This document shows, piece after piece, positions 36,359-44,617 of a DNA stretch of 64,000 nt. The notes beneath the pieces are model-generated. The model worked only from the letters and a program-made list of their open reading frames with translations, searched no databases and was not told where the DNA came from. A program made the translations under genes and the position numbers. How positions within the stretch are numbered: the first letter of the stretch is position 1; each line of letters begins with the position of its first letter. Source of the stretch: Rhodanobacter fulvus Jip2 (lineage in GTDB: Bacteria; Pseudomonadota; Gammaproteobacteria; Xanthomonadales; Rhodanobacteraceae); NCBI RefSeq assembly GCF_000264315.1, contig NZ_AJXU01000065.1, positions 1 to 64,000 on the forward strand, in the 5' to 3' direction.

Positions 36359-36478
36359 CACGGTCTCCACGAAGAATATCCGCCGATCATCGCACCGAAC
36401 GTCGTGATGGCACCGTGCCGATGGATGGGTGCCGTGAGTGGAGAAGGGCGACGCCGTTCCGTCCCTCCCGAATCCCGG

Positions 36479-37183
36479 CTAGTCGATAACCGTGTAATGG
36501 CCGCGCATCGCCTGCAGGTAGGCATCCAGATTGCGGCCGGCAACTTCATCGAACAACTCACCGGTTTCACGGAAATCGTCGATCCGGTCGGGGCGGAAAC
36601 TGCGGAAGCTGTCGCGCAGGCGGCACCACGCGCCCAGCGTCCACTTGCCGCCCCAGAACGCCAGGCACAGCGGTTCGATCTCCCGCGTGCTGGGGTTGCC
36701 GGCTTCGTCGCGGTAGCCCAGCTCCAGCACGCGGTTGCCGCCGATGGCCGCGTGCAATTGATCGATGCGGGCGGCAAAGGCGAGGGTTTTCTCGTCGCGC
36801 CAGGTCGGCGCGAAGATGGGCGTGCGGCTGGAGCGCTCGCGCAGGTCCGGCGGCAATACCGCCTCGATCTTCAACAGCGCGGCCTGCGCTCCCGCGGCCA
36901 GCCGCGCGCCGGCAAAGGCGCGTACGAAGCGCGTGCCCACCACCAGCGACTCCAGTTCGTCGGCGTTGAACATCAGCGGCGGGATGTCCGAACCCTTGCG
37001 CAGCACGTAGCCCACGCCGGCCTCGCCCTCGATCGGCACGCCGGACAATTGCAGGTCGGCCACGTCGCGGTAGACCGTGCGCACCGACACGTCCAGCGTC
37101 TCGGCCAACTGACGCGCCTGCAGCGCGGTGCGGCGACCGCGCAGGGCGTGGATGATGAGGAAAAGGCGATCGGCACGGCGCAT
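36479..37183 (-). CDS. YafY-family HTH/WYL transcriptional regulator
   Basis: 234 residues. N-terminal HTH-11 (RRADRLFLIIHALRGRRTALQARQLAETLDVSVRTVYRDVADL) followed by a WYL domain (LELGYRDEAGNPSTREIEPLCLAFWGGKWTLGAWCRLRDSFRSF). WYL proteins respond to small ligands or nucleic acids. It sits between a GST gene upstream and the DUF885 gene. A GST/YafY pairing is common, and control of the GST gene is a reasonable guess. Confidence 0.92.
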   Translation of the reverse strand: MRRADRLFLIIHALRGRRTALQARQLAETLDVSVRTVYRDVADLQLSGVPIEGEAGVGYVLRKGSDIPPLMFNADELESLVVGTRFVRAFAGARLAAGAQAALLKIEAVLPPDLRERSSRTPIFAPTWRDEKTLAFAARIDQLHAAIGGNRVLELGYRDEAGNPSTREIEPLCLAFWGGKWTLGAWCRLRDSFRSFRPDRIDDFRETGELFDEVAGRNLDAYLQAMRGHYTVID

Positions 37184-37256
37184 CCGGACATCATGGTCGA
37201 GACCGGCGTTGGGGAAAAGCGTCGAACGTCACGCACGGCGCGCTATTGCTCTAAAG

Positions 37257-37293
37257 CCCTCTCCCCCAGCGGCTTCGCCGCCGGGGGAGAGGG
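37257..37293. repeat. GC-rich inverted repeat upstream of the YafY gene
   Basis: CCCTCTCCCCC-AGCGGC-TTC-GCCGCC-GGGGGAGAGGG forms a near-perfect long stem. It lies in the 139-bp gap after the GST gene and could terminate that transcript. No coding sequence is visible in the gap. Confidence 0.7.
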
Positions 37294-37322
37294 AGCAGGA
37301 GCGCGCCGCCGTCACGTCGGCC

Positions 37323-37952
37323 CTACGCCGATGCTGCGGCGATCAGTTCCGCGTCGGCCGCCGCGGCGCGCTGCACGCCCGGGCGCGCCAGCACCCGATC
37401 GATGTAGGCGCGGATCACCGGCAGCTCCGGCACCAGCTTGAACATGGTGGTCCAGTTCAACGCGGTGCCCCACAGCACATCGGCGGCGCTGTACGTGTCG
37501 CCCAGCAGCCAGGGGCCTTTTTCGAGCTGGTCGGTGAGCGTCTTCAACATGGTGTCGTAATCGCCGTAGCCGCAGGTCGAGGACGGCGCCGGTTCGCGCT
37601 GCATCGATCTGTCGGTCACCGCCGGCTCGAAGCAGGAGCCGTAGAACACCAGCCAGCGCAGGTACGGCCCGCGCAACGGATCGCCGATGGGAGGCGCCAG
37701 CGCGGCCTCGGGGTAGAGGTCGGCCAGGTAGATGTAGACCGCCGGCTGTTCGGTCACCAGCGCGTCGCCGTGGAGGATCGCCGGCACCTTGCCCATGGGG
37801 TTGACCGCCAGGTACGCCGGTTGGCGCTGCTCGCGGTCCTTCAGGTTGAGCAGGTGCAGCTCATAGTCGGCGCCAAGCTCTTCGAGCAGGGCGCGGGTGC
37901 CGGCGGAGCGGCTTTGCGGCGAGTGGAAAAACGTGACGTGTGGCTTGCTCAT
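37323..37952 (-). CDS. Glutathione S-transferase family protein
   Basis: 209 residues from ATG 37952. Thioredoxin-like N-terminal domain with FFHSPQSRSAGTRALLEELGADYELHLLNL, cis-Pro in NPMGKVPAI and glutathione-contact TEQPAVYIYLADLYP. Helical C-terminal domain with GPWLLGDTYSAADVLWGTAL. Resembles beta/theta-like bacterial GSTs that detoxify electrophiles. The longer frame upstream (to 38195) is intergenic. Confidence 0.92.
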   Translation of the reverse strand: MSKPHVTFFHSPQSRSAGTRALLEELGADYELHLLNLKDREQRQPAYLAVNPMGKVPAILHGDALVTEQPAVYIYLADLYPEAALAPPIGDPLRGPYLRWLVFYGSCFEPAVTDRSMQREPAPSSTCGYGDYDTMLKTLTDQLEKGPWLLGDTYSAADVLWGTALNWTTMFKLVPELPVIRAYIDRVLARPGVQRAAAADAELIAAASA

Positions 37953-38064
37953 GACAAACTCCTTGAGTGATCGAACTGAATGATCGGCCGGTCTCATGCT
38001 CTGTCCTGCAACAGGTTGCCGCTCCGCGACGATGGGGCTCCGTTGTGCTCCCCGGTCGATCGGC

Positions 38065-38430
38065 TCAGCGGCCGACGAACTGGTGGTCGGAGAGAATGCG
38101 CCCATCCTCGCCCATGAGGAGGAAGTCGGAGCCGCGGCCAGTGACCTTGCCTGTCGCCACCTCAACCATCTCCCATTGAAACCGCACGGCGCCATGATGG
38201 CCGTTGGCCCCTGCCACCGGACGGAAGATGTTCACGCCGGGCTTGACGAACTGTTCGTACCCCTCGGCCACCCGGACGTCCATCCGCTCCAGCCCATGGA
38301 ACTCTCGCGTGGGGGTGTAGTGCTCAGCCTCGGGAGCGAACAGCTCGCGGACGATCGCGCGGCGCTTGCCCGCGTCGGGCTCATTCCACATCTCGATATA
38401 ACGGGACGCCAGCGCATTCAGGTCGTTCAT
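38065..38430 (-). CDS. SnoaL-like / NTF2-fold protein
   Basis: 121 residues. LASRYIEMWNEPDAGKRRAIVRELFAPEAEHYTP is the standard helix-strand opening of SnoaL-like proteins, and the second half (VRFQWEMVEVATGKVTGRGSDFLLMGEDGRI) forms the cone-fold sheet. Such proteins are isomerases, hydrolases or ligand binders, and the role here is unknown. No visible operon partner; 112 bp from the GST gene. Confidence 0.85.
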   Translation of the reverse strand: MNDLNALASRYIEMWNEPDAGKRRAIVRELFAPEAEHYTPTREFHGLERMDVRVAEGYEQFVKPGVNIFRPVAGANGHHGAVRFQWEMVEVATGKVTGRGSDFLLMGEDGRILSDHQFVGR

Positions 38431-38564
38431 GGGTTCCTCTCTTGTTTCGGTACCGCGACCGGCTTCGCGGTGATGAAATCACGACACGGCAGATGCGGTC
38501 GCTCCTGCCGGTTCCTGGCGCAGGGCACGCTCATCGTGGCTTTCCCAACGACGAGTGGAAGATT

Positions 38565-38969
38565 TCAGAGATGCCGCGTTTCGGCGGGCGGCGACATCCA
38601 GTTGTCGTGGCGACCGTCGGCGTAGCGCAGCGGGGCGTCGATCAACTCCTGCGGCGTGGCGTCGTCAAGGCAGGCCAGGTTGACCGACACGTAGTCGCCG
38701 CCGATTTCCTCGATGTGGCCGCGGCCGAACGGGCGCACGCCACAGTGCCTGCAAAACAGATGATGCGCGCTGCGCGAATTGAACTGGTAGTCGGACAACG
38801 CTTCCCCGCCGGCCAGCAGGCGGAACGCGCCGGGGCGCACGATGGCAGCCCAGTTGCGTGTCTTGGTGCAGATCGAGCAATTGCAGCGGCCGGTGCCCGT
38901 GGCCAGGTCGATATCCGCTTCGAAACGCACCGCGCGGCAATGGCAACTGCCGTGATAGGTATGGGTCAT
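38565..38969 (-). CDS. GFA-family (glutathione-dependent formaldehyde-activating-like) zinc protein
   Basis: 134 residues. [17 protein letters not shown] and CRHCGV supply the Cys pairs for two zinc ions. The [13 protein letters not shown] segment is typical. True formaldehyde activation has been questioned for this family, so only the fold is certain. ATG 38969 overlaps the stop of a 59-residue ORF upstream, suggesting translational coupling. Confidence 0.9.
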   Translation of the reverse strand: MTHTYHGSCHCRAVRFEADIDLATGTGRCNCSICTKTRNWAAIVRPGAFRLLAGGEALSDYQFNSRSAHHLFCRHCGVRPFGRGHIEEIGGDYVSVNLACLDDATPQELIDAPLRYADGRHDNWMSPPAETRHL

Positions 38970-39145
38970 GGTCGGGTCCTTGAACGAAAAAGGGGACGGC
39001 ACAGGCCGGCCAGGGCCACCAGCGTGCGGCGGTGCGCAGCGGCGATGGGAGGCACGGCGGCAGTGAGTTGCCGGCCATCCAGCAACAGGCCGCGCTGTTG
39101 CAATGGCTGGTAGGCCCGCAGCAGGCGCTGGAAGGTTGGTCCCAT
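38966..39145 (-). CDS. Hypothetical 59-residue ORF between DJ-1-like and GFA genes
   Basis: From ATG 39145, 7 bp after the DJ-1-like stop, to a TGA overlapping the GFA start. The product is Arg/Leu-rich ([20 protein letters not shown], then [12 protein letters not shown]) with no recognised domain. The close packing favours translation, but the RBS is weak. It may be a gene remnant that now serves to couple its neighbours. Confidence 0.35.
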   Translation of the reverse strand: MGPTFQRLLRAYQPLQQRGLLLDGRQLTAAVPPIAAAHRRTLVALAGLCRPLFRSRTRP

Positions 39146-39152
39146 GGCCGGC

Positions 39153-39764
39153 TCAGGCCGCGGCTGCCGCGTCGCCCACGCACCACGGCGGCATTTGCGC
39201 GTGCTTGAACAGGCGATACCACAGCTCGCGGTCGGCGGCGCTGTACAGATCCAGCGTGTGGATCACCTCGCGCGCAAATTCCACGCTGCCCAGATGGCTG
39301 GCGGTGATGACGCCGCCATCGCTCACCGCCAGCACGCCGGCATCGTATTGCGTGGCGCCGGCATACGTCGGCACGTGGCTGTCGATGTGGCCGGCCCAAT
39401 TGCCAGTGTGCCGGCAGCCATCGAGCAGGCCGCTGCGTGCCAGTGCCAGCACGCCGCTGTCTATCGCGGCCACCGGCGCACCGCCATCATGGACACGGCG
39501 GATCGCCGCCACCGCCGCGTCGCCGTCACCGCGCTGCCACAGGTGACCGCCGGGCACGACCAGCAAGGCGGCGCGCTCCACATCGATCCGCGCCAATGTC
39601 ACGTCGGGCGAGACCGTGAGGCCGCCCATCGACACGACTGCCGCGGACGAGAAGCCCACGGTCCGCACCAACCAGTCGCCGGGGCGACGGATCTCGCACA
39701 ACGCCAGCGCCGCCTGCCAGTCGGCAAAACCCTCGAACACCAGGAAGTAAACCGTATCGCGCAT
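39153..39764 (-). CDS. DJ-1/PfpI-like protein lacking the usual nucleophile cysteine
   Basis: 203 residues from ATG 39764 behind AGGAGG. Fold markers: VYFLVFEGFADWQAALALCEI, ALLVVPGGHLWQ and VAAIDSGVLALARSGLLDG. In relatives such as YdeA the elbow reads AAICxxxxxLA; here residue 102 is Asp, so a protease, deglycase or amidotransferase-like reaction by this Cys is unlikely. A sensory or binding role is possible. Followed closely by two small genes on the same strand. Confidence 0.87.
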   Translation of the reverse strand: MRDTVYFLVFEGFADWQAALALCEIRRPGDWLVRTVGFSSAAVVSMGGLTVSPDVTLARIDVERAALLVVPGGHLWQRGDGDAAVAAIRRVHDGGAPVAAIDSGVLALARSGLLDGCRHTGNWAGHIDSHVPTYAGATQYDAGVLAVSDGGVITASHLGSVEFAREVIHTLDLYSAADRELWYRLFKHAQMPPWCVGDAAAAA

Positions 39765-39864
39765 GCCCTCGCCCTCCTCTGCTGGAGTGACAGGATGAAC
39801 GGGCGCTACTGCCAACGTCGTGTCAGCAGGGTGGTCGCGAGGGATCGTGCGGCGACATGTTGTT

Positions 39865-39993
39865 CCTTCCCCGCTTGCGGGGGGAAAAGCGGATTGGGGC
39901 GCGGCAAGCTGCGCTACTGTTGGCTTTTCATACCGAAACCGAAGAGCGCCCCCTTCCGCCCTCCGGGCACCTTCCCCCGCTGCGCGGGGGAAG
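39865..39993. repeat. Pair of GC-rich hairpins between DJ-1-like and prolyl-hydroxylase-like genes
   Basis: CTTCCCCGC..GCGGGGGGAA near 39865-39886 and CTTCCCCCGC-TGC-GCGGGGGAAG at 39971-39993. They bracket an AT-richer linker containing GAAGAGCGCCCCC, like the linker of the double-hairpin family. The second hairpin directly follows the hydroxylase stop and may terminate it. Confidence 0.65.
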
Positions 39994-39996
39994 AAA

Positions 39997-40878
39997 TCAA
40001 GGCTCGGCGGGCGCCGCCAGCCCATAGCTGCGCTGGCGCATCCACTTGGTGATGATCCACTTCTCGCCTTTTTCCACCGGCTCGCCGCCATGCAGGGTCA
40101 GCGGGTCGACCTGGCCGTCGCGGTTGCTGTATTCGAAATAGACGGCCATACCTTTCCTCGGCAATACCCGCAGGCCCAGCGTGGGGAACACGGTGGCGCC
40201 GCCCTGCGCCACGTCGTTGAGGTAGATCAGCAAGGTGGACACGCGCTGGCCGCCGACCACCATCTGCGCCTCGCTGCCGGGGTCGCCGGGCGAGAAATAG
40301 TCGAAGTGGGGCTGGTATTCGCCGCCTTCGCCGTAGTGCAGCACCTGCAGGCCTTCGCCGTTTTCCACCGGGCAGTTCATCAGCTCGGCAATGCGGCGAT
40401 CGAGCCGCGCGATGAAGTCGTCCGCGTTGACGGGGAAGAAGGTGCCCTCGCTGCTGCGCGCGGCGATCACCTCGTAGCCGCCGTTGACCGGGTCGACCGT
40501 GGTCGATCGCTGCAGCTTGTCGGCGGAGCGGCGGATCAGCTCGTCGCATTCCTCGTCGTCGAGCACCTGGTCGAGCACGGCGATCGTGGGCGTCGCCACG
40601 CGCAGCAGCACGCGGACATCGCGATCGTGGGTGGGGATGACATTGCCCGCGGGCAGTCGCGGCGCGTCCGCGACATAGCCGGTGGCTTGCGCCTTCAGCG
40701 GTGCGGCGGCGGGGGGCTGCTCGCCACGGGCCAGGGCTTCCACCGCGGCATGGGCGAAGGTGGCGTCGAAGCCGCTGCGGCACATGTCCTCCACCAGCGC
40801 CTGCACGACGCAGCCGCGGGCCAGGTTTTCGACGATCCAGTCGTGCCACTGGGTGGTCAGCTGAGTGTGTGTTGCCAC
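39997..40878 (-). CDS. Prolyl 4-hydroxylase-type 2OG-Fe(II) oxygenase
   Basis: 293 residues. A helical N-terminal third (VQALVEDMCRSGFDATFAHAAVEAL) is followed by the catalytic domain with iron ligands H191-x-D193 (YQPHFDYF) and H263 (LTLHGGEPV) and 2-oxoglutarate-binding K273. LNDVAQGGATVFPTLGLRVLPRKGMAVYF is the P4H core. Probable substrate is a peptidyl proline or a secondary metabolite, but none is known. Divergent from the patatin lipoprotein gene. Confidence 0.9.
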   Translation of the reverse strand: MATHTQLTTQWHDWIVENLARGCVVQALVEDMCRSGFDATFAHAAVEALARGEQPPAAAPLKAQATGYVADAPRLPAGNVIPTHDRDVRVLLRVATPTIAVLDQVLDDEECDELIRRSADKLQRSTTVDPVNGGYEVIAARSSEGTFFPVNADDFIARLDRRIAELMNCPVENGEGLQVLHYGEGGEYQPHFDYFSPGDPGSEAQMVVGGQRVSTLLIYLNDVAQGGATVFPTLGLRVLPRKGMAVYFEYSNRDGQVDPLTLHGGEPVEKGEKWIITKWMRQRSYGLAAPAEP

Positions 40879-41046
40879 GGCGACTCCGGCTCGGGTGGGC
40901 GGCAGGCGGGGCCCTGCGCGTCGTGGGGAGGGTCAGTATCGCCTGCCCGGGGGCGGGTGCAAGCCGGCCGCGCCGCGCGCGAGGGTTATTTTTCGGCACG
41001 ATTGTTGTGCCCTACACTCGTCGTACTGCCGCCTGCTGGCCGAACC

Positions 41047-41979
41047 ATGTTGTTTTATCGCACCCGCTTCTTGTTGCCCGTGCTGGCTTCGCTCGCCCTG
41101 AGCGCCTGTTTCGCATCGCGCAAGCCCGACATCCCGCCCGCGCTGGTCGCCCCCGCGCCGGTGAAGCTGAAGATCGGGCTGGCGCTGGGCGGCGGCGCGG
41201 CGCGCGGGTTTGCGCACATCGGCGTGATCAAGATGCTGGAGGCCAGCGGCATCCACGCCGACGTGGTGGCCGGCACCAGCGCGGGCAGCGTGGTTGGCGC
41301 GCTGTACGCCAGCGGCATGAACCCGTTCCAGTTGCAGCAGGCGGCGCTGGCGCTGGATGAAGCGTCCATCCGCGATGTACGGCTGTTTTCCGGCGGCCTG
41401 GTGCAGGGCCGCAAGCTGCAGGATTACATCAACACGGAAGTGGGCAACCGGCCGATCGAGCGGCTGCAACTGCCCTTCGCCGCGGTGGCCACGCAACTGG
41501 AAAGCGGGCAGCGCACCGTGTTCGTGCTGGGCAATACCGGCCAGGCGGTGCGCGCTTCCAGCAGCGTGCCCGGTGTGTTCGAACCCACCGCCATCGACGG
41601 CAGGCATTACGTCGACGGCGGCGTGGTCAGCCCGGTGCCGGTGGATGCCGCGCACGGGCTGGGCGCGGATTTCGTCATCGCGGTGGACATCTCGGCACCA
41701 CCGGATCGCAGCAGCCCCGACGGCATGCTGGACGTCATCGGCAAGTCCATCTCCATCATGGGCCGCCAGCTCGGCGAGCAGGAACTGGCCCGCGCCGACA
41801 TGGTGATCCACCCCAAACTGGACGGTATCGGCGCGGCGGATTTCACCCAGAAGGACCGGGCCATCCTGCGCGGCGAACAGGCGGCGCTGGTAGCGGTGCC
41901 GACTATCCGCGCCAGACTGGCGGCGATGAAGGCGGCGCGACAGGCCTCTCTCGTGGCGCCGCATCCGCTGGCGCATTGA
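41047..41979 (+). CDS. Patatin-like phospholipase lipoprotein (RssA-like)
   Basis: 310 residues. Lipoprotein signal LLPVLASLALSAC with Cys21. Patatin core: oxyanion loop GGGAARG (48-54), nucleophile S78 in GTSAG, catalytic D190 in YVDGG, giving the Ser-Asp dyad. It is predicted to hydrolyse acyl esters at the cell envelope. The short form, lacking a POTRA/Omp85 barrel, distinguishes it from PlpD-type autotransporters. Monocistronic. Confidence 0.92.
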   Translation: MLFYRTRFLLPVLASLALSACFASRKPDIPPALVAPAPVKLKIGLALGGGAARGFAHIGVIKMLEASGIHADVVAGTSAGSVVGALYASGMNPFQLQQAALALDEASIRDVRLFSGGLVQGRKLQDYINTEVGNRPIERLQLPFAAVATQLESGQRTVFVLGNTGQAVRASSSVPGVFEPTAIDGRHYVDGGVVSPVPVDAAHGLGADFVIAVDISAPPDRSSPDGMLDVIGKSISIMGRQLGEQELARADMVIHPKLDGIGAADFTQKDRAILRGEQAALVAVPTIRARLAAMKAARQASLVAPHPLAH

Positions 41980-42030
41980 CGGCGCTGCGGGCGGGCCCGC
42001 GCAACATGCCAGGCATCGGGCGCGGCAGCT

Positions 42031-43167
42031 TCACGCGCTGCCGTGGGTGAACAGCTCGACCACGCCGCGGGGTGCGTTGTTGTCGAAGAACAGCGTCAGG
42101 TTGCGATCGGCCGCGGCAGCAGCGGACGCGCTGCGGGGGAAGAGATCCGTTTCATAGGCGGCGAGCGCCGCTTCGACGTCGCCGGGATGGGCGGCGATGG
42201 CGTTCGCGAGTTCGGCGCCGTCGTACATGGCCAGGTTGGCACCCTCGCCCGCGAAGGGTGACATCAGATGCGCCGCGTCGCCGAGCAGGGTCACGCCGGG
42301 TAGGCGATTCCAGCGATGGCCGACCGGCAGCGCGTGGATGGGGCGGGGCACGGGGTCGGTTTCGCTGCGGGTGATGAGCGCGGTCAGCGCCGGCGCCCAG
42401 CCATCGAATTCCGCCGCGACGCGGGCCAGCGCCGTCGCCGGGTCGGTGACGAAGTCGATGCCCGCGATCCAGTCCTGCGGTTTGTTCAATGCCGCATACG
42501 TGCGCAGCGCACCATCGGCTTCGCGGTGCGCGATGATGCCCTTGCCCGGCGCCATCGCGATCAACGTGATGCCGCCCACGGTTGCGGCGTCCGAGCCGTA
42601 GCGGTTCTCGTGGTCACGCAGACAGGTCTCGATGAACGAGGTGCCGACATAGCGCGGTTTTGCCGCGGAGAGCAGCGGGCGGACCCGCGACCAGGCGCCA
42701 TCCGCACCCACGAGGAGATCGGTTGTCACCATTGCGCCGTTGGCAAAGGTCAACCGGTGGCGTCCGTCGCCGCACGCCGACACCGACTTGAGCTTGTGTG
42801 CCCAGTGGATCGTGCCGGCCGGCAGCGAGTCGAGCAGCATCCGGCGCAGATCGCCCCGGTCCGCCTCCGGTCGACTGCCGTTGCCCTTGTCGGGCTGGTC
42901 GAGCAGAACGTTGCCGTCCTTGTCGAGCACCCGCTGCGCCTCGGTACCCGCGTGGATGATCGCGCGGAACGCCTCGAACAATCCGGCAGCCTTGAGCGCA
43001 AGCTGCCCGTTGTACGGGTGGATATCGAGCAAGCCTCCCTGCGCGCGTGCATCCGCCGAGTCTTCCGCCTCGTAGATCGTGGCGGCGATACCGTGAACAT
43101 GCAGGACGCGCGCAAGCGTCAGCCCGCCGAGGCCGGCGCCGATGATCGTGACGGGCGTATTCATCAT
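42031..43167 (-). CDS. FAD-dependent aromatic-hydroxylase-like monooxygenase (TetX-like)
   Basis: 378 residues from ATG 43167 (AGGA 5 nt upstream). FAD motifs: IIGAGLGGLTLARVLHVHGIAATIYE at the start (GxGxxG), central VGADGAWSRVRPLL and C-terminal GDAAHLMSPFAGEGANLAMYDGAELA. Size and pattern match TetX/TetX-like and related flavin monooxygenases. Tetracycline inactivation is possible but unproven. Divergent from a TetR regulator, with two palindromic operators between them, so it is probably inducible by its substrate. Confidence 0.88.
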   Translation of the reverse strand: MMNTPVTIIGAGLGGLTLARVLHVHGIAATIYEAEDSADARAQGGLLDIHPYNGQLALKAAGLFEAFRAIIHAGTEAQRVLDKDGNVLLDQPDKGNGSRPEADRGDLRRMLLDSLPAGTIHWAHKLKSVSACGDGRHRLTFANGAMVTTDLLVGADGAWSRVRPLLSAAKPRYVGTSFIETCLRDHENRYGSDAATVGGITLIAMAPGKGIIAHREADGALRTYAALNKPQDWIAGIDFVTDPATALARVAAEFDGWAPALTALITRSETDPVPRPIHALPVGHRWNRLPGVTLLGDAAHLMSPFAGEGANLAMYDGAELANAIAAHPGDVEAALAAYETDLFPRSASAAAAADRNLTLFFDNNAPRGVVELFTHGSA

Positions 43168-43194
43168 GGTTTCCTGAGGATTGCGGGGCCGCCT

Positions 43195-43232
43195 ATGGAA
43201 CGACGTTCCATGCATGTTGGAACGACGTTCCA
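43195..43232. promoter_or_regulatory. Two palindromic operators between tetX-like and tetR genes
   Basis: ATGGAACG-A-CGTTCCAT (43195-43211) and TGGAACG-A-CGTTCCA (43218-43232) are near-identical perfect palindromes with centres 22 bp apart, two helical turns on the same DNA face. They lie just upstream of both divergent start codons, as expected for TetR-type repression of both genes. Confidence 0.88.
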
Positions 43233-43250
43233 TCCGTGTCAAGATGCAGC

Positions 43251-43928
43251 ATGATCAAGAAAATACGCACCACGCCACGGCGCGAAGCCTCGCTGTCGCG
43301 TGACCGCATCGTTGAAGCGTCGATCGAGTTGCTGGATCGCAACGGCGAAGCCGGCCTGACATTCCGCGCCCTGTCCGAACGGCTGGCCACCGGCCCGGGT
43401 GCCCTCTATGGCCACATCGCGAACAAGGACGATCTGCTGATCGCCGCCTGCGACGCCATCGTCGCCCGCACGATGTCCGAATGCGCGATCGGCGCCACGC
43501 CGCAGGCCACCTTGCGCGCCATGGCGCTGGGCATGTTCGACACCATCGTCGCGCATCCGTGGGTCGGCTCGGCGCTCACCCGCGCGCTGGGACAGTTGCC
43601 CATCGTGCGCCTGCTCGAACGCACGGGCCAGCAGGTTGGCGCGCTTGGCGTGCCGGAGGACGAGCAGTGGGCCGCGGTGTCCGCCTTGCTGAGCTACATC
43701 CTCGGCGTCGGTGGGCAGAACGCGGTCAACGGGCAACTCGCCCGGGCGCGCGACATCGACCGATCCACGTTCCTGGAGGGATTGTCGACCACGTGGTCGC
43801 AGCTCGATCCACAGACGTACCCGTTCACCCGCCGTGTTGCGGGACGCCTGCGCAGTCACGACGACCGCGCCGATTTTCTCGCCGGCTTCGATTTCATCCT
43901 GCGCGGCATCGAGCGCTCCAGCTCCTGA
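43251..43928 (+). CDS. TetR-family repressor (TetR_C-type), divergent from monooxygenase
   Basis: 225 residues from ATG 43251. HTH: SRDRIVEASIELLDRNGEAGLTFRALSERLATGPGALYGHIANKDDLL. The C-terminal domain is of the TetR_C class (ALGMFDTIVAHPWVGSALTRALGQLP..LLSYILGVGGQNAVNGQLA). It probably binds the twin TGGAACGACGTTCCA palindromes just upstream, controlling itself and the flavin monooxygenase. Confidence 0.92.
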   Translation: MIKKIRTTPRREASLSRDRIVEASIELLDRNGEAGLTFRALSERLATGPGALYGHIANKDDLLIAACDAIVARTMSECAIGATPQATLRAMALGMFDTIVAHPWVGSALTRALGQLPIVRLLERTGQQVGALGVPEDEQWAAVSALLSYILGVGGQNAVNGQLARARDIDRSTFLEGLSTTWSQLDPQTYPFTRRVAGRLRSHDDRADFLAGFDFILRGIERSSS

Positions 43929-44195
43929 CCGGTGGGTGGATGCGACCGTCTCTGGCGCCATCGTGGGTGACCGCGGTGCCGGTCGGCCGGCGACTGACAT
44001 ATGGCCTGGAGTATCTATTCAATCCATGGCTATTCAAGGCGCCTCACCCGGACATCTCGACTTCTGGCAGCGCGTGGCGCAACACCCGCAACTGAGCGCC
44101 GACTTCCGCGCCATCGCCAACAGCAACCGGAGCCGGCTGGATCGCCCACGCCAGCGCTTCGGCTGACGCGCGATACCCCGTAGCGGCGGTCGTGC
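43929..44195. other. Gap with possible 46-residue ORF (44026-44166)
   Basis: About 270 bp with no clear gene. An ORF from ATG 44026 encodes about 46 residues (HLDFWQRVAQHPQLSADFRAIANSN..) with no good RBS and no recognised family. It could be a decayed gene end. I see no repeats here. Confidence 0.3.
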
Positions 44196-44232
44196 TTGAC
44201 ATCGGAGCGTGTGTATTGATGTACTGATACAC
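44196..44232 (+). promoter_or_regulatory. Promoter and inverted-repeat operator of the YtrA/ABC operon, probably leaderless
   Basis: TTGACA (44196-44201) is a consensus -35. The matching -10 region falls around 44214-44224, overlapping the inverted repeat GTGTAT (44211-44216)..ATACAC (44227-44232). The repeat abuts ATG 44233 and no RBS is visible, so the transcript is likely to start at or next to the start codon. GntR/YtrA repressors bind such repeats. Confidence 0.6.
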
Positions 44233-44616
44233 ATGGACGCATCGGTACTCACCATACAACCCAGCGCCAGCGAGCCGATCTATCGGCAGATCGTCGAACA
44301 GTTGCGCCGGCTGATTGCCGGCGGCCAGCTCGCCCACGGCGAATTGCTGCCGTCCGTGCGTGAGGTCGCCGGTTTCCACGCGATCAATCCGATGACGGTA
44401 TCGCGCGCCTATGGCATCGCCGAAAGCGAAGGTCTGGTCGAGCGCCTGCGCGGCAAGGGCATGGCAGTGATCGCCACGCGCAAGAGCGGAGAGAGCGAAA
44501 GCCATCGGCTGGCCCTGCTGGAATCACAGTTGCAGGCGCTGGCGCGCCAGGCCAACGAACTCGAATTGCCTGCCGCATCGGTGTTGCGGCGATTGACCAA
44601 GCTGCTGGGGGAATGA
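44233..44616 (+). CDS. GntR-family (YtrA subfamily) regulator
   Basis: 127 residues from ATG 44233. Winged HTH PIYRQIVEQLRRLIAGGQLAHGELLPSVREVA..NPMTVSRAYGIAESEGLVERLRGKGMAV, then a short dimerisation helix instead of a large ligand domain, the YtrA hallmark. First gene of an operon with an ABC ATPase and a permease, which YtrA-type regulators normally control in response to envelope-active compounds. Confidence 0.92.
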   Translation: MDASVLTIQPSASEPIYRQIVEQLRRLIAGGQLAHGELLPSVREVAGFHAINPMTVSRAYGIAESEGLVERLRGKGMAVIATRKSGESESHRLALLESQLQALARQANELELPAASVLRRLTKLLGE

Positions 44617-44617
44617 G

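Noticed and set aside
34580-37441. 953-codon plus-strand ORF opposite the DUF885 and YafY genes
   Set aside because: It crosses two recognised genes and their intergenic gap. Composition is typical of antisense frames in high-GC DNA.
39153-39764. Calling the DJ-1-like protein a protease or deglycase
   Set aside because: The nucleophile Cys position is Asp, so the usual chemistry cannot be claimed.
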